Below are positions 1-7,689 of a stretch of DNA of 64,000 nt, in pieces. Source of the stretch: Marinomonas rhizomae (GTDB taxonomy: Bacteria > Pseudomonadota > Gammaproteobacteria > Pseudomonadales > Marinomonadaceae); NCBI RefSeq assembly GCF_003315485.1, contig NZ_QNSE01000017.1, positions 1 to 64,000 on the forward strand. Direction: 5' to 3'. The position numbers were made by a program, and so were the translations under genes. Below the pieces are notes generated by a model. That model was not told where the DNA came from. It worked only from the letters and a program-made list of their open reading frames with translations, and did not search any database. The stretch's first letter is position 1, and every line of letters starts with the position of its first letter.

Positions 1-501
1 TTTGAATCGCTCTAATTCTGTTTTCCCGACATAGGCCGTTGATGAGTTTCTGTCATAAACGTCGTCGTAGCCTTTTTGGTCACGGGCGCTCATGTTTGAC
101 GTTGAGTTATTATCCTCAATGGTGATGGTGGAAAGGTTAAATCCATCGTCGCTGTGTTCTGATTTCAATATGTAGCTGCCATTTTGATTTTGTTGAGCAA
201 CGAGGTTGGTGTTGGCCAATATTTTCGCCAGTGCGTCGTTTGGAGTGAAGTTACCGTTCAGTCCAGAGCTGCGTTTACCTGCGGTGAGCGCAGAGTTAAT
301 AGATAAACTGACGTCAGCAGCTAAAGCAAATTGATTGAGAACAGAATCTAAAGAGCCTGCAGGAATAGAATAAGTGCGTATATCTACTTTAGTTGTGCTA
401 TCTGCTGCTATAGCGGGAGTGACGCTATAAAGTGCGGTGTAAACGCTTAATGGTATAGCTAACATCAAAGGTTTGAAGGTGCTGTTCTTTTGCTGCTTCA
501 C
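1..501 (-). CDS. TonB-dependent siderophore receptor/transducer, N-terminal part (cut by window edge)
   Basis: This is the first 167 codons of an outer-membrane TonB-dependent receptor; the rest lies beyond base 1. A GTG start at 501 is preceded on the minus strand by a GAGGA ribosome site about 7 bases away. Residues 1 to about 35 form a signal peptide ending near AIAADS. About 38-105 is a secretin/TonB short N-terminal (STN) domain (YSIPAGSLDSVLNQFALAAD, then NDALAKIL), the signalling domain of FecA/FpvA-type transducers. A possible TonB box (STITIE) follows. The STN domain and the adjoining fecI- and fecR-like genes imply ferric-siderophore uptake coupled to surface signalling. The ligand cannot be told from this part. 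The open frame continues to the window edge with no stop. Confidence 0.85.
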   Translation of the reverse strand, partial: MKQQKNSTFKPLMLAIPLSVYTALYSVTPAIAADSTTKVDIRTYSIPAGSLDSVLNQFALAADVSLSINSALTAGKRSSGLNGNFTPNDALAKILANTNLVAQQNQNGSYILKSEHSDDGFNLSTITIEDNNSTSNMSARDQKGYDDVYDRNSSTAYVGKTELERFK

Positions 502-554
502 TTGAAGTCCTCGGCTGAATGAGTGTCTATACCTTTCATACCGAATGAGAAGGG

Positions 555-605
555 AAAACCCACAAAAGAAAATGAAAATAATTGTCATTTTCTTTTGTGG
601 GTTTT
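555..605 (-). terminator. 21-bp perfect inverted repeat between fecR-like gene and receptor
   Basis: Bases 555-575 and 585-605 are exact reverse complements (21 bp) around a 9-base loop. In the direction of transcription the stem starts 3 bases after the fecR-like stop, and its 3' arm ends in TTTT. It probably acts as a terminator or attenuator that lets the sigma/anti-sigma pair and the receptor be expressed at different levels. The A/T-rich centre (aaaataattgtcatttt) also loosely resembles a Fur site, so an operator role is possible. Confidence 0.6.
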
Positions 606-607
606 AT

Positions 608-1546
608 TTAGCTGGCTGTCACGCTGACCCAATAGGGGGTTAATTGGTAAATATTGATAGGCAAGGTGTCTTGTAATTGTTGCAATATTTGATCTGTATT
701 ATTCAGCGAAAACACACCCGTAACAGCCAATTGATTCAGTTCTGGTGCGACTCTTAATACGCCTTTTCTGTAGCGGCTTAGTTCGTGAATAAAGTCTGTG
801 AGAGGCATGCGTTGTGCCATGAGCTTTCCTGTTACCCACCCAATAGTGTTTGGGTTTGTCGTGGAAATGTTGGGTGTATTGATGGCAGTAAAAGATAGGC
901 TTTGTCCGGGCTTTATAGAGAGTGAGTTCTGCATTTTATTGCCAATTAGCTGTACGTCTTGACCAGAGAATAAACTGATTCTAGTGATGTCATCTGTGTG
1001 TCTGATGTTGAGTTGGCCTTGATGAAAAGAAATCATGCCTTCAGTGGTTTCGATCTGATAGGGCGTTGCTTGTGAGACGTCTAGAAAGAATTCGCCTTCA
1101 TCGAGTTTGAATTGGTTTTGGGTTGGCATAGAGAGTGTTGTTTTTGTGTTCATAACCAGTCGGTTACTGCTGCCTAATGACAGGCTTTTTATTTCTCCTG
1201 TGCTGGTGGCGAGATTTTTGTAATTACTATGAGTCTTCATTATGTGGTTCTTGGTGTAGCTGCCAGCTAGTATGAATCCGCCTGCCGAGAGCCCAAGTAT
1301 GCTTAGCATATGGCGGCGGGACATTTTACGACTACGGGCTATAATTCTAATGGCGTCTTTTGGAGCGTCATTAAAACCTTCTTGTGCCTGTATTAAGCAT
1401 TGCCATGCTTTTTCATTGGCTGGGTCAGATGTGCGCCATGTATTGCAAGCGCGCTGATCTTTTTCTGAAGATGTGTCGGACCATAACCTTGCCATAAAGT
1501 TGGCAGCTTGATGGATTCGCTCTATGTCTATTTGGTTTGGTTGCAT
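608..1546 (-). CDS. FecR-type anti-sigma/sigma-regulator protein
   Basis: Inner-membrane regulator that holds or activates the partner ECF sigma factor in response to the loaded TonB transducer. The 312 residues begin with a DUF4880-like cytoplasmic segment (about 10-55: AANFMARLWSD, then ACNTWRTSDPANEKAW). An RSRKMSRRHMLSILGLSAGG segment at about 71-90 is the single membrane span and carries a twin-arginine-like RR. The periplasmic FecR domain follows (about 110-210, GEIKSLSLGSSNRLVMNTKT, then LDEGEFFLDV), and the C-terminal part ends in an STN-like region (VTGVFSLNNTDQILQQL). It starts 4 bases after the sigma-factor stop, so the two are cotranscribed. The family is clear; the specific siderophore system is not. 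Confidence 0.9.
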   Translation of the reverse strand: MQPNQIDIERIHQAANFMARLWSDTSSEKDQRACNTWRTSDPANEKAWQCLIQAQEGFNDAPKDAIRIIARSRKMSRRHMLSILGLSAGGFILAGSYTKNHIMKTHSNYKNLATSTGEIKSLSLGSSNRLVMNTKTTLSMPTQNQFKLDEGEFFLDVSQATPYQIETTEGMISFHQGQLNIRHTDDITRISLFSGQDVQLIGNKMQNSLSIKPGQSLSFTAINTPNISTTNPNTIGWVTGKLMAQRMPLTDFIHELSRYRKGVLRVAPELNQLAVTGVFSLNNTDQILQQLQDTLPINIYQLTPYWVSVTAS

Positions 1547-1550
1547 TATG

Positions 1551-2054
1551 TTATCTCTCTAGCATGGCAAGGGTGCAGGCTTGTAATGCTTTAGCGATGT
1601 ATTTTTCGACAGATGAAATGGTGACGCCTAACTCAAGAGATATTTCTGAATAAGATAATCCTTCCAGCTTTCTGAGTAGAAATGCTTGGCGTGCCTTTTC
1701 TGGAACTTTGTGTAGCAAGGTATCTATGTGTATTAAGGTTTCCATGACTTCAAAACGTTTTTCCGGTGACGCATGATATTCTTCAGGAAGGTGGCTAATG
1801 GACTCTAAATACGCTTGTTCAATACGCCAGCGACGATATTGATCGACTACTAGTCCCTTAGCTATTCGGGTTAAATACTGACGTGCGTATTCCGTTGGTG
1901 GCACTTTTCCACTAACAAGGACTTTTAGATAAGTGTCTTGCATCAGGTCTGCGGCTTTATGGGAGCAATTGAGTCGTTTTCTAAGAAAGTTCGCTAGCCA
2001 TCCTTGATGTGTTTCATACAGCTCGGTGAATTGGAGTTGCTTGTCTCTATTCAT
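1551..2054 (-). CDS. FecI-type ECF RNA polymerase sigma factor
   Basis: A 167-residue extracytoplasmic-function sigma factor expected to direct RNA polymerase to the neighbouring receptor gene. Region 2 lies at about 12-80 (LYETHQGWLANFLRKRLNCS, AADLMQDTYLKVL, YLTRIAKGLVVDQYRRW). Region 4 lies at about 115-165 (ARQAFLLRKLEGLSYSEI followed by the helix-turn-helix LGVTISSVEKYIAKAL). The length is normal for iron-starvation sigma factors. It is the first gene of the sigma, FecR-type, receptor cluster, and a Fur-like box lies just upstream, so expression under iron limitation is likely. Confidence 0.92.
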   Translation of the reverse strand: MNRDKQLQFTELYETHQGWLANFLRKRLNCSHKAADLMQDTYLKVLVSGKVPPTEYARQYLTRIAKGLVVDQYRRWRIEQAYLESISHLPEEYHASPEKRFEVMETLIHIDTLLHKVPEKARQAFLLRKLEGLSYSEISLELGVTISSVEKYIAKALQACTLAMLER

Positions 2055-2070
2055 AGCGTCACTATTTAAT

Positions 2071-2089
2071 AGTAATGGTTATCATTAAT
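2071..2089 (-). promoter_or_regulatory. Candidate Fur box upstream of the ECF sigma gene
   Basis: The 19-mer agtaatggttatcattaat matches the classical Fur consensus GATAATGATAATCATTATC at 13 of 19 positions by hand alignment. It sits 17-35 bases upstream of the sigma-factor start. This fits Fur repression of a fecI-type operon when iron is plentiful. The match is visible; binding is inferred. Confidence 0.6.
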
Positions 2090-2185
2090 GATCACAGGGC
2101 TGAAGTGAATATGCAATAGATTTAAGAAAACTTAATGTTTGGTTGGGGTGGGTGTTTTTTGTGTATTTTCTGTGGTGGGGTCATT

Positions 2186-2214
2186 AAAAAACGGCCCCAA
2201 TTTGGGGTCGTTTT
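2186..2214 (-). terminator. Rho-independent terminator after uraA
   Basis: Inverted repeat acggcccc/ggggtcgt flanked by A and T runs; read on the minus strand it is a GC stem followed by six Ts. It lies 28 bases past the uracil permease stop and could also work in the other direction. Confidence 0.75.
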
Positions 2215-2241
2215 AGATGGCGTTGCTTTGTTAGGAAAGTA

Positions 2242-3477
2242 CTAGTCTTCCATTTGTGCGTTGTCGACGATGTGATTGTCGCCGATGTCCTTAGGTAAAA
2301 TTAGATTCAGAGTGATTGCGACGATACCGCATAGGCTGATGCCTTGTAGGCTGAATTCACCGATACCAAATGCCATTCCACCGATACCGAAGACGAGAGT
2401 GACACCAACGATGATTAAGTTACGTGACTTATGAAGATCGACTTGATTCTTAATTAGAGTATTTAGTCCGACTGCCGCAATAGAGCCAAACAATAGAATC
2501 ATAATGCCGCCCATTACAGGCAGTGGAATAGTTTGCAGAGCGGCGCCTAATTTACCAACCCAAGCAAGAATAATCGCCGCAATAGCTGCCCACGTCATAA
2601 TGACTGGGTTAAATGCTTTGGTAAGCATGACAGCCCCCGTGACTTCACTGTAAGTCGTATTTGGTGGAGCGCCAACCATAGCAGCGGCTATGGTCGCGAC
2701 ACCATCACCAGTGATCGTGCGATGTAGGCCCGGTTTCTTAAGATAGTCTTTTCCAGTAACGTTGGAAATAGACAGTATGTCACCTACGTGTTCAACCGCC
2801 GGAGCAATCGCAACAGGCAGCATGAACAAGATTGCATTAATATTAAATTCTGGTGTGCTAAAGTTTGGCATAGCAAACCAAGCTGCATTGTATATAGGGT
2901 CAAAATTGACGATACCGAAGAATAAGCTGAGGATATAACCGACAATAATGCCGCCAAAAACGGGTAATAGTTTAAAAAGTCCTTTTGCGAACACACTAAT
3001 TAGAATCGTAGTAAGTAAAGATGCAAGGGCAATCCATATAGAAATATTGGCATCAATGGCTTGTATGTCTCCAGCTTTACCGAGTGCCATATTGACGGCA
3101 ACGGGTGCTAGCCCTAGACCAATTACCATAATAATTGGGCCGATAACAACCGGTGGTAATAGGGTATGAATAAAGCGAGCGCCTTTGAGGCGAATAATCC
3201 CACCTAGAACTACGTAGACAACCCCTGCTGCGATTAGGCCGCCCATGGTTGCTGGAATTCCCCATGTTTGAACGCCATACATAATGGGGGCGATGAAGGC
3301 AAACGAAGACGCAAGAAAGATTGGAACCGTGCGACGTGTGGTGAATTGAAATAAGAGTGTTCCCACACCTGCGCCGAAAAGCGCAACGTTGGGGTCTAGT
3401 CCTGTTAATAGCGGGACGAGCACTAAAGCGCCAAATGCAACAAAGAGCATTTGAATACCTAAGACGGCATTTTTCAT
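2242..3477 (-). CDS. uraA: Uracil:proton symporter (uracil-xanthine permease family)
   Basis: Inner-membrane NCS2 transporter importing uracil for pyrimidine salvage. With the start at 3477 the protein has 411 residues and begins MKNAVLGIQMLFVAFGALVL, close to the E. coli UraA first helix. Visible family motifs include SSFAFIAPI (TM3), a conserved glutamate in AIAPAVEHVGDI (TM8), and APPNTTYSEVTGAV (TM10), the nucleobase and proton site region. A longer frame opens at 3549 but adds 24 hydrophilic residues absent from homologues. The 3477 ATG has an AAGGA ribosome site about 9 bases upstream, so I chose it. The gene stands alone and ends at a terminator. Confidence 0.92.
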   Translation of the reverse strand: MKNAVLGIQMLFVAFGALVLVPLLTGLDPNVALFGAGVGTLLFQFTTRRTVPIFLASSFAFIAPIMYGVQTWGIPATMGGLIAAGVVYVVLGGIIRLKGARFIHTLLPPVVIGPIIMVIGLGLAPVAVNMALGKAGDIQAIDANISIWIALASLLTTILISVFAKGLFKLLPVFGGIIVGYILSLFFGIVNFDPIYNAAWFAMPNFSTPEFNINAILFMLPVAIAPAVEHVGDILSISNVTGKDYLKKPGLHRTITGDGVATIAAAMVGAPPNTTYSEVTGAVMLTKAFNPVIMTWAAIAAIILAWVGKLGAALQTIPLPVMGGIMILLFGSIAAVGLNTLIKNQVDLHKSRNLIIVGVTLVFGIGGMAFGIGEFSLQGISLCGIVAITLNLILPKDIGDNHIVDNAQMED

Positions 3478-3867
3478 AGGTAGAATCCTTGAATGGTTTA
3501 AGTGCAGGGATTTTATAGGCAAGTTGGTGTGAGTGCCAGAAGGAGGCAATCATTGTTGGGGTAATTCAGTCTATCAAGTTGTGTTTTTGCTTCTACGCCT
3601 TTCGTAATGATGCTCATTCCTGTGCTAAATACAATTAAGTGTTTTAATGTGAATAACTTAGCTGCTTATCCACACGAAGGCTTTAGTTTATTTATGGTGT
3701 GATGAAGTGAAAAATGGTTTGATTGGAAATGGCCTTTCGATCGACTGTAAGGTGATGTCCTAAATTTTCCATATAAATGTATTAAATATTTACTCTATCT
3801 GAACACTCGACTCAACTGTAATTCGCTACTATAGATATCAACTTTTTAGCTGATAGGGTCATCTTCT
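3478..3867. other. Divergent intergenic region, uraA / opgD
   Basis: About 390 bases separating two divergent genes. It contains no convincing reading frame. A sigma70-like promoter for the glucan gene is listed separately at 3807-3835; the uraA promoter must also lie here, but I could not pick a convincing pair of hexamers. Confidence 0.5.
3807..3835 (+). promoter_or_regulatory. Possible sigma70 promoter of opgD-like gene
   Basis: TCGACT (3807-3812), a 17-base spacer, then TATAGA (3830-3835), placed 33 bases before the first ATG of the downstream gene. The spacing is ideal but the hexamers are only moderate matches. Confidence 0.4.
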
Positions 3868-5583
3868 ATGCTTCCTCATTGTTTTTCAGAATCCATGAAG
3901 GATTCCTACTTGATCGGGTCGCAGGTGTTGCGAAAATCCCGGAAAAAAAATGTGTCTAGTAACGTACAACGTTTAGCGAGCAGGTCGTTATTGGCGGTTG
4001 GTGTGTTGTTCAGTCTTACTGCTTGTGCCGCTCAATCACAGACCGCACCACCACAATCATCTCAGGCGATCGCTCAACCTAAGAAAGGCGAAGACTTTAG
4101 CTATGCTTGGTTAAAAGGTCACGCTCGTCAATTAGCCACTAAGCCTTATGAAAGTCATCAAGGTGAAATGCCTGAGAGCTTAAAAAGTTTGGACTGGGAT
4201 GATTACCAAGAGATTCAATTTAACAAAGAAGCTTCATTGTGGCGTGATCAACCGTCAGAGTTTCGTACAGGGCTTTTCCATCTGGGGTTGGGTTTTGATA
4301 CGCCTATTCATATGAATGAGCTTGAAAATGGTAAGTCGACACCAATTCCTTACATGCCTTCTGAATTTACTTATGGTAAGTCAGGAGTAGAGGGCGAAAA
4401 ATTGCCAAAAGACCTTGGCTTTGCAGGTTTTAGAATGCAGTTTGCGACTGATTGGCAGCGCGATGTTGTTGCTTTTTTAGGTGCGAGCTATTTCCGCGCG
4501 GTTGGCAGTGAAATGCAGTATGGCCTTTCGGCTCGTGGCTTGGCGATCGATACGGCTATGCCTCACCCAGAAGAGTTTCCAACTTTCACCGATTTTTGGT
4601 TAGAGAAACCAAAACCAGGTTCTGATGTGGTTACAGTTTACGCGTTAATGGACTCTCCCAGTGTGACGGGTGCTTATCGCTTTGATATGACGCCAGGCGA
4701 ACCGTTCAAAATGCGAGTGGATTCAGCTATCTATCCGCGTAAATCTGTTGAGCGTCTAGGTGTTGCACCAATGACCAGTATGTTTATGATCGGTGAAAAT
4801 GACCGTCGAACTAATTATGACTGGCGCGCCGAAATTCATGACTCTGATGGGCTTGCAATGCAGACGGGTAATGGTGAATGGATCTGGCGTCCGCTCGGTA
4901 ACCCTAAAAACTTACAATTCAACGCTTATAGCGATGACAACCCAAAAGGCTTTGGTTTATTGCAGCGTGATCGAAACTTCGACCACTATCAAGATGACGG
5001 TGTGTTCTATGAAAAACGCCCAAGTTTATGGATTGAACCGATTGGTAGCTGGGGGAAAGGTTCTGTGCAATTGGTAGAAATTCCAACGCTGGATGAAACC
5101 TTCGATAACATCGTGGCTTTCTGGAACCCTGCGGCGCCGGTTGAAGCGGGTCAAGAGCTTTTGTATAGCTACAATATGTATTGGGGAAGCCAGCCTCCTG
5201 TGCAATCTAATCGTGCTCGTGTCGTGGATACATTCACTGGTATTGGTGGCGTGATTGGTAAGAAACGCCAGTATTATAGCAAACGTTTTGTGGTTGATTT
5301 CGCGGGTGGCTCTTTATCAATGTTAGGCAATGATACCAAAGTGAAGGCGGTGATTACTTCTTCTGAAGGTAGAGTGGAAATCGAATCGGCTCGACCATTG
5401 CACTCGATTGATGGTTACCGTGCGATGTTTGATTTGGTGCCGCCGAAAGGCGAGCCTAAGCCGATTAATTTAACCGTACATTTGGAAGCCAACGGTCAGC
5501 CGCTGACTGAAACGTGGCAGTATCAGTGGACACCGCCAGCAGAAAAAGACAGAGAGCTTCACAATGCAGGTCATTTGAAGTAA
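3868..5583 (+). CDS. opgD: Glucan biosynthesis protein D/G family (osmoregulated periplasmic glucans)
   Basis: OpgG/OpgD proteins act in the periplasm on the beta-glucan backbone of osmoregulated periplasmic glucans. From about residue 75 the 571-residue protein tracks E. coli OpgD closely: DLGFAGFR, VAFLGASYFRAVG, YGLSARGLAIDTAMPHPEEF, LGVAPMTSMFM, NGEWIWRPL, NPKGFGLLQRDR, RPSLWIEP, and the C-terminal SETWQYQ-type strand (here TETWQYQW). The N-terminus is odd: OpgD normally has a Tat leader, but here residues about 38-53 read SRSLLAVGVLFSLTAC, a plausible lipobox with cysteine near 53. No opgH lies nearby. The true start is uncertain: ATG at 3868 or 3895, or a GTG near 3950, would all keep the leader. 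Confidence 0.88.
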   Translation: MLPHCFSESMKDSYLIGSQVLRKSRKKNVSSNVQRLASRSLLAVGVLFSLTACAAQSQTAPPQSSQAIAQPKKGEDFSYAWLKGHARQLATKPYESHQGEMPESLKSLDWDDYQEIQFNKEASLWRDQPSEFRTGLFHLGLGFDTPIHMNELENGKSTPIPYMPSEFTYGKSGVEGEKLPKDLGFAGFRMQFATDWQRDVVAFLGASYFRAVGSEMQYGLSARGLAIDTAMPHPEEFPTFTDFWLEKPKPGSDVVTVYALMDSPSVTGAYRFDMTPGEPFKMRVDSAIYPRKSVERLGVAPMTSMFMIGENDRRTNYDWRAEIHDSDGLAMQTGNGEWIWRPLGNPKNLQFNAYSDDNPKGFGLLQRDRNFDHYQDDGVFYEKRPSLWIEPIGSWGKGSVQLVEIPTLDETFDNIVAFWNPAAPVEAGQELLYSYNMYWGSQPPVQSNRARVVDTFTGIGGVIGKKRQYYSKRFVVDFAGGSLSMLGNDTKVKAVITSSEGRVEIESARPLHSIDGYRAMFDLVPPKGEPKPINLTVHLEANGQPLTETWQYQWTPPAEKDRELHNAGHLK

Positions 5584-5614
5584 CTCTCTAAAGGTATTTG
5601 TTGTTCTTACCAAT

Positions 5615-5648
5615 AAAAATGCCCGATGTTATGCGTCGGGCATTTTTA
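5615..5648. terminator. Bidirectional terminator, opgD / beta-glucosidase
   Basis: AAAAATGCCCGA and TCGGGCATTTTT form a 12-bp stem with a 9-base loop between two convergent genes, so it can stop transcripts from both sides. Confidence 0.85.
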
Positions 5649-5675
5649 GTTGTTCAATAATTGCCTCTAAAAGTT

Positions 5676-7019
5676 TTAGCTTTTGCGATTATTTAGAAAG
5701 TCTCGGTAGGCATATCCGCTGCGTTTAATGGTTCTTTCTTGAGTCTGATAATTAACGTAAGTTAGACCAAAGCGCTTACTGTAACCTTCTGCCCATTCAA
5801 AATTATCCATCAAACTCCAAGCGAAATAACCGCGAATATCAACACCGCTCTCTATAGCTTGGTGCACAGCGGTTATATGGCCATCTAAATAACGCACACG
5901 TTGTTCGTCGTTCACCTCACCGTCAATGATTTGATCCGCACACGCGGCCCCATTTTCGGTAATATAAATAGGAGGTAAGGAATATTGTTGGTGCAGATTT
6001 ACTAACAGTTCAGTAAAGGCGTGTGGGGCGATTTCCCAACCAATGTCTGTGTATTCAACTGCTTGGCTGTTTTTTACATTCTTAAATAGGTCATCAGTAG
6101 CGTAAGTATTGTGATTACAGGTGTAGAAGTTCAGGCCTAAGAAATCAATTGGTTGAGAAATAATGTCCATGTCACCAGGTAGAATCGTTGGCAAATATTG
6201 TGGGGCGACCGTTTTGAGCAATTGCGGATATTGCCCTTTCATTAGAGGTTCAATGAAAAACTGGTTGTCTAGCGTTTCTCGCATCAAACAAGCGAATTGA
6301 TCTTCGACTTTTTCACTGGCTGCGTAGGAGCGGTTCATATTGAGAACAATGCCCACTTGAGACTTCGGCGCGTTTTTGCGAATTACTGGCAGTGCTAGAC
6401 CATGCGCGAGTAAAATGTGGTGCGCAGCTTGTCTTCCGTATTCTGGCTTGCTTAATCCCGGTGCGTGTATGCCTAACTCATAACCCAATATCGCGGCACA
6501 GAAAGGTTCGTTAAAGGTTGCCCAGCTGTCCACCCATTCCGCTAATTCTTTGGTTACTAAATCAGCATAGTGTTTGAATTGGTAAGCAGTTTCTCGGTTC
6601 AGCCAGCCACCTTTGTCTTCCAGATATTGTGGGAGGTCCCAATGATAAAGCGTAACGAATACCGCTAAGCCTTCTGCTTTTAGCTTTTTAAGTAGGTTAC
6701 GATAAAAGTTCAATCCGACTTGGTTGGCTTCGCCGTTTTGATCCATGACACGAGGCCATGCAATAGAGAGTCGATAGGCGTCTACACCAAGATCTTTAAT
6801 CAACTGGATATCTTGTTCCCATCGGTGGTAATGGTCGCACGCGATTTCACCATTGTCTGCGTCTTTTACTTTTCCAGGTATTGCACAAAAAGTGTCCCAA
6901 ATAGAAGGCAGTCTGTTATCCGTTATGGTTGCGCCTTCGATTTGAAAGGAGGCAGTGGCCACGCCAAAGATAAAGTTGGAACTAAGCATTTTTGAATTTG
7001 ATGGTAAGGTAATTGACAT
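5676..7019 (-). CDS. Beta-glucosidase, glycoside hydrolase family 1
   Basis: Cytoplasmic retaining glycosidase that releases glucose (or a related sugar) from beta-linked disaccharides. No secretion signal is visible. GH1 signatures: FIFGVATASFQIEGA near the N-terminus, the acid/base glutamate in ATFNEP (about E171), the nucleophile in YITENG (about E355), and WSLMDNFEW near the C-terminus. With the start at 7019 the protein has 447 residues, usual for bacterial GH1. A longer frame reaches 7073, but the 7019 ATG has a strong GGGGA ribosome site. It faces opgD convergently and has no adjacent transporter or regulator, so its in vivo substrate is open. Confidence 0.92.
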   Translation of the reverse strand: MSITLPSNSKMLSSNFIFGVATASFQIEGATITDNRLPSIWDTFCAIPGKVKDADNGEIACDHYHRWEQDIQLIKDLGVDAYRLSIAWPRVMDQNGEANQVGLNFYRNLLKKLKAEGLAVFVTLYHWDLPQYLEDKGGWLNRETAYQFKHYADLVTKELAEWVDSWATFNEPFCAAILGYELGIHAPGLSKPEYGRQAAHHILLAHGLALPVIRKNAPKSQVGIVLNMNRSYAASEKVEDQFACLMRETLDNQFFIEPLMKGQYPQLLKTVAPQYLPTILPGDMDIISQPIDFLGLNFYTCNHNTYATDDLFKNVKNSQAVEYTDIGWEIAPHAFTELLVNLHQQYSLPPIYITENGAACADQIIDGEVNDEQRVRYLDGHITAVHQAIESGVDIRGYFAWSLMDNFEWAEGYSKRFGLTYVNYQTQERTIKRSGYAYRDFLNNRKS

Positions 7020-7155
7020 GTTGTCCCCAGACTCTTTATTAGTTGCCTTTACAAAGGAATGTATTGTGCTCAAAGGTACTGGAGGACATAGAAAAGCGTC
7101 AACGATGAGAAGGGAGTTTTAGTTATTTAAGATTATTTAAGCGTCTTTTAAGTGT

Positions 7156-7593
7156 TTATTGGCGCCCGATGTAACGCATTGGCGTAAGGCTTCGACCTTG
7201 TGTTGTGTAAGCCTTGAAGCGACTTTCTAGCTCTTTTGGTAACATTTCTGCTGAGATACTCGTAAAATGATTTGCGTTATAAAAAGGCACTAGGTGTGTC
7301 AGTGCAAAGCAATAAGTAGGAGTTCCATCTAATACGGGGTGAAGGCTATTGATTAGATGACTACCAAGGCCAAGGTGTCGGTGGTTAGGTTCTGTCACCA
7401 TGCCGGTGAGCAGTTGAGCGTTGGTCGTTTGCTTGAGCCTTAATGCACAAAGGATCTTGCCTTTCTGCCTTATTACCCAAATAGGGTCCGCTTTATTTGG
7501 TTTACCGCTTGGATAATGCTCTTGGTAAAATTTCTTCACCAAAGGAAACCAAAGCGAAGGAACTTTTTCAGGGATAGGATAGGATGTATTCAT
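7156..7593 (-). CDS. GNAT-family N-acetyltransferase-like protein
   Basis: 145-residue protein with a GNAT core: strand IWVIRQKGKILCALRLKQ (about 43-60), then LLTGMVTEPNHRHLGLGSHLI (about 65-85), where RHLGLGSHL is the acetyl-CoA pyrophosphate loop (consensus Q/RxxGxG/A). The later FALTHLVPFYNANHF resembles the terminal beta-bulge region. The substrate is unknown. It stands alone between the beta-glucosidase and a divergent hydrolase. Confidence 0.75.
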   Translation of the reverse strand: MNTSYPIPEKVPSLWFPLVKKFYQEHYPSGKPNKADPIWVIRQKGKILCALRLKQTTNAQLLTGMVTEPNHRHLGLGSHLINSLHPVLDGTPTYCFALTHLVPFYNANHFTSISAEMLPKELESRFKAYTTQGRSLTPMRYIGRQ

Positions 7594-7689
7594 AGTTGAA
7601 TGTATGTAATGACTTGGTGCCTGATAATAGCATAATCAGCTATTCTAAGAGTGTTGGGTCAATTGGGTTATTGATCGCGGGGGATTATT

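Noticed and set aside
3077-3553. 158-codon minus-strand frame overlapping the start of uraA
   Set aside because: An alternative frame of the permease gene; the uraA frame has the family motifs and a ribosome site.
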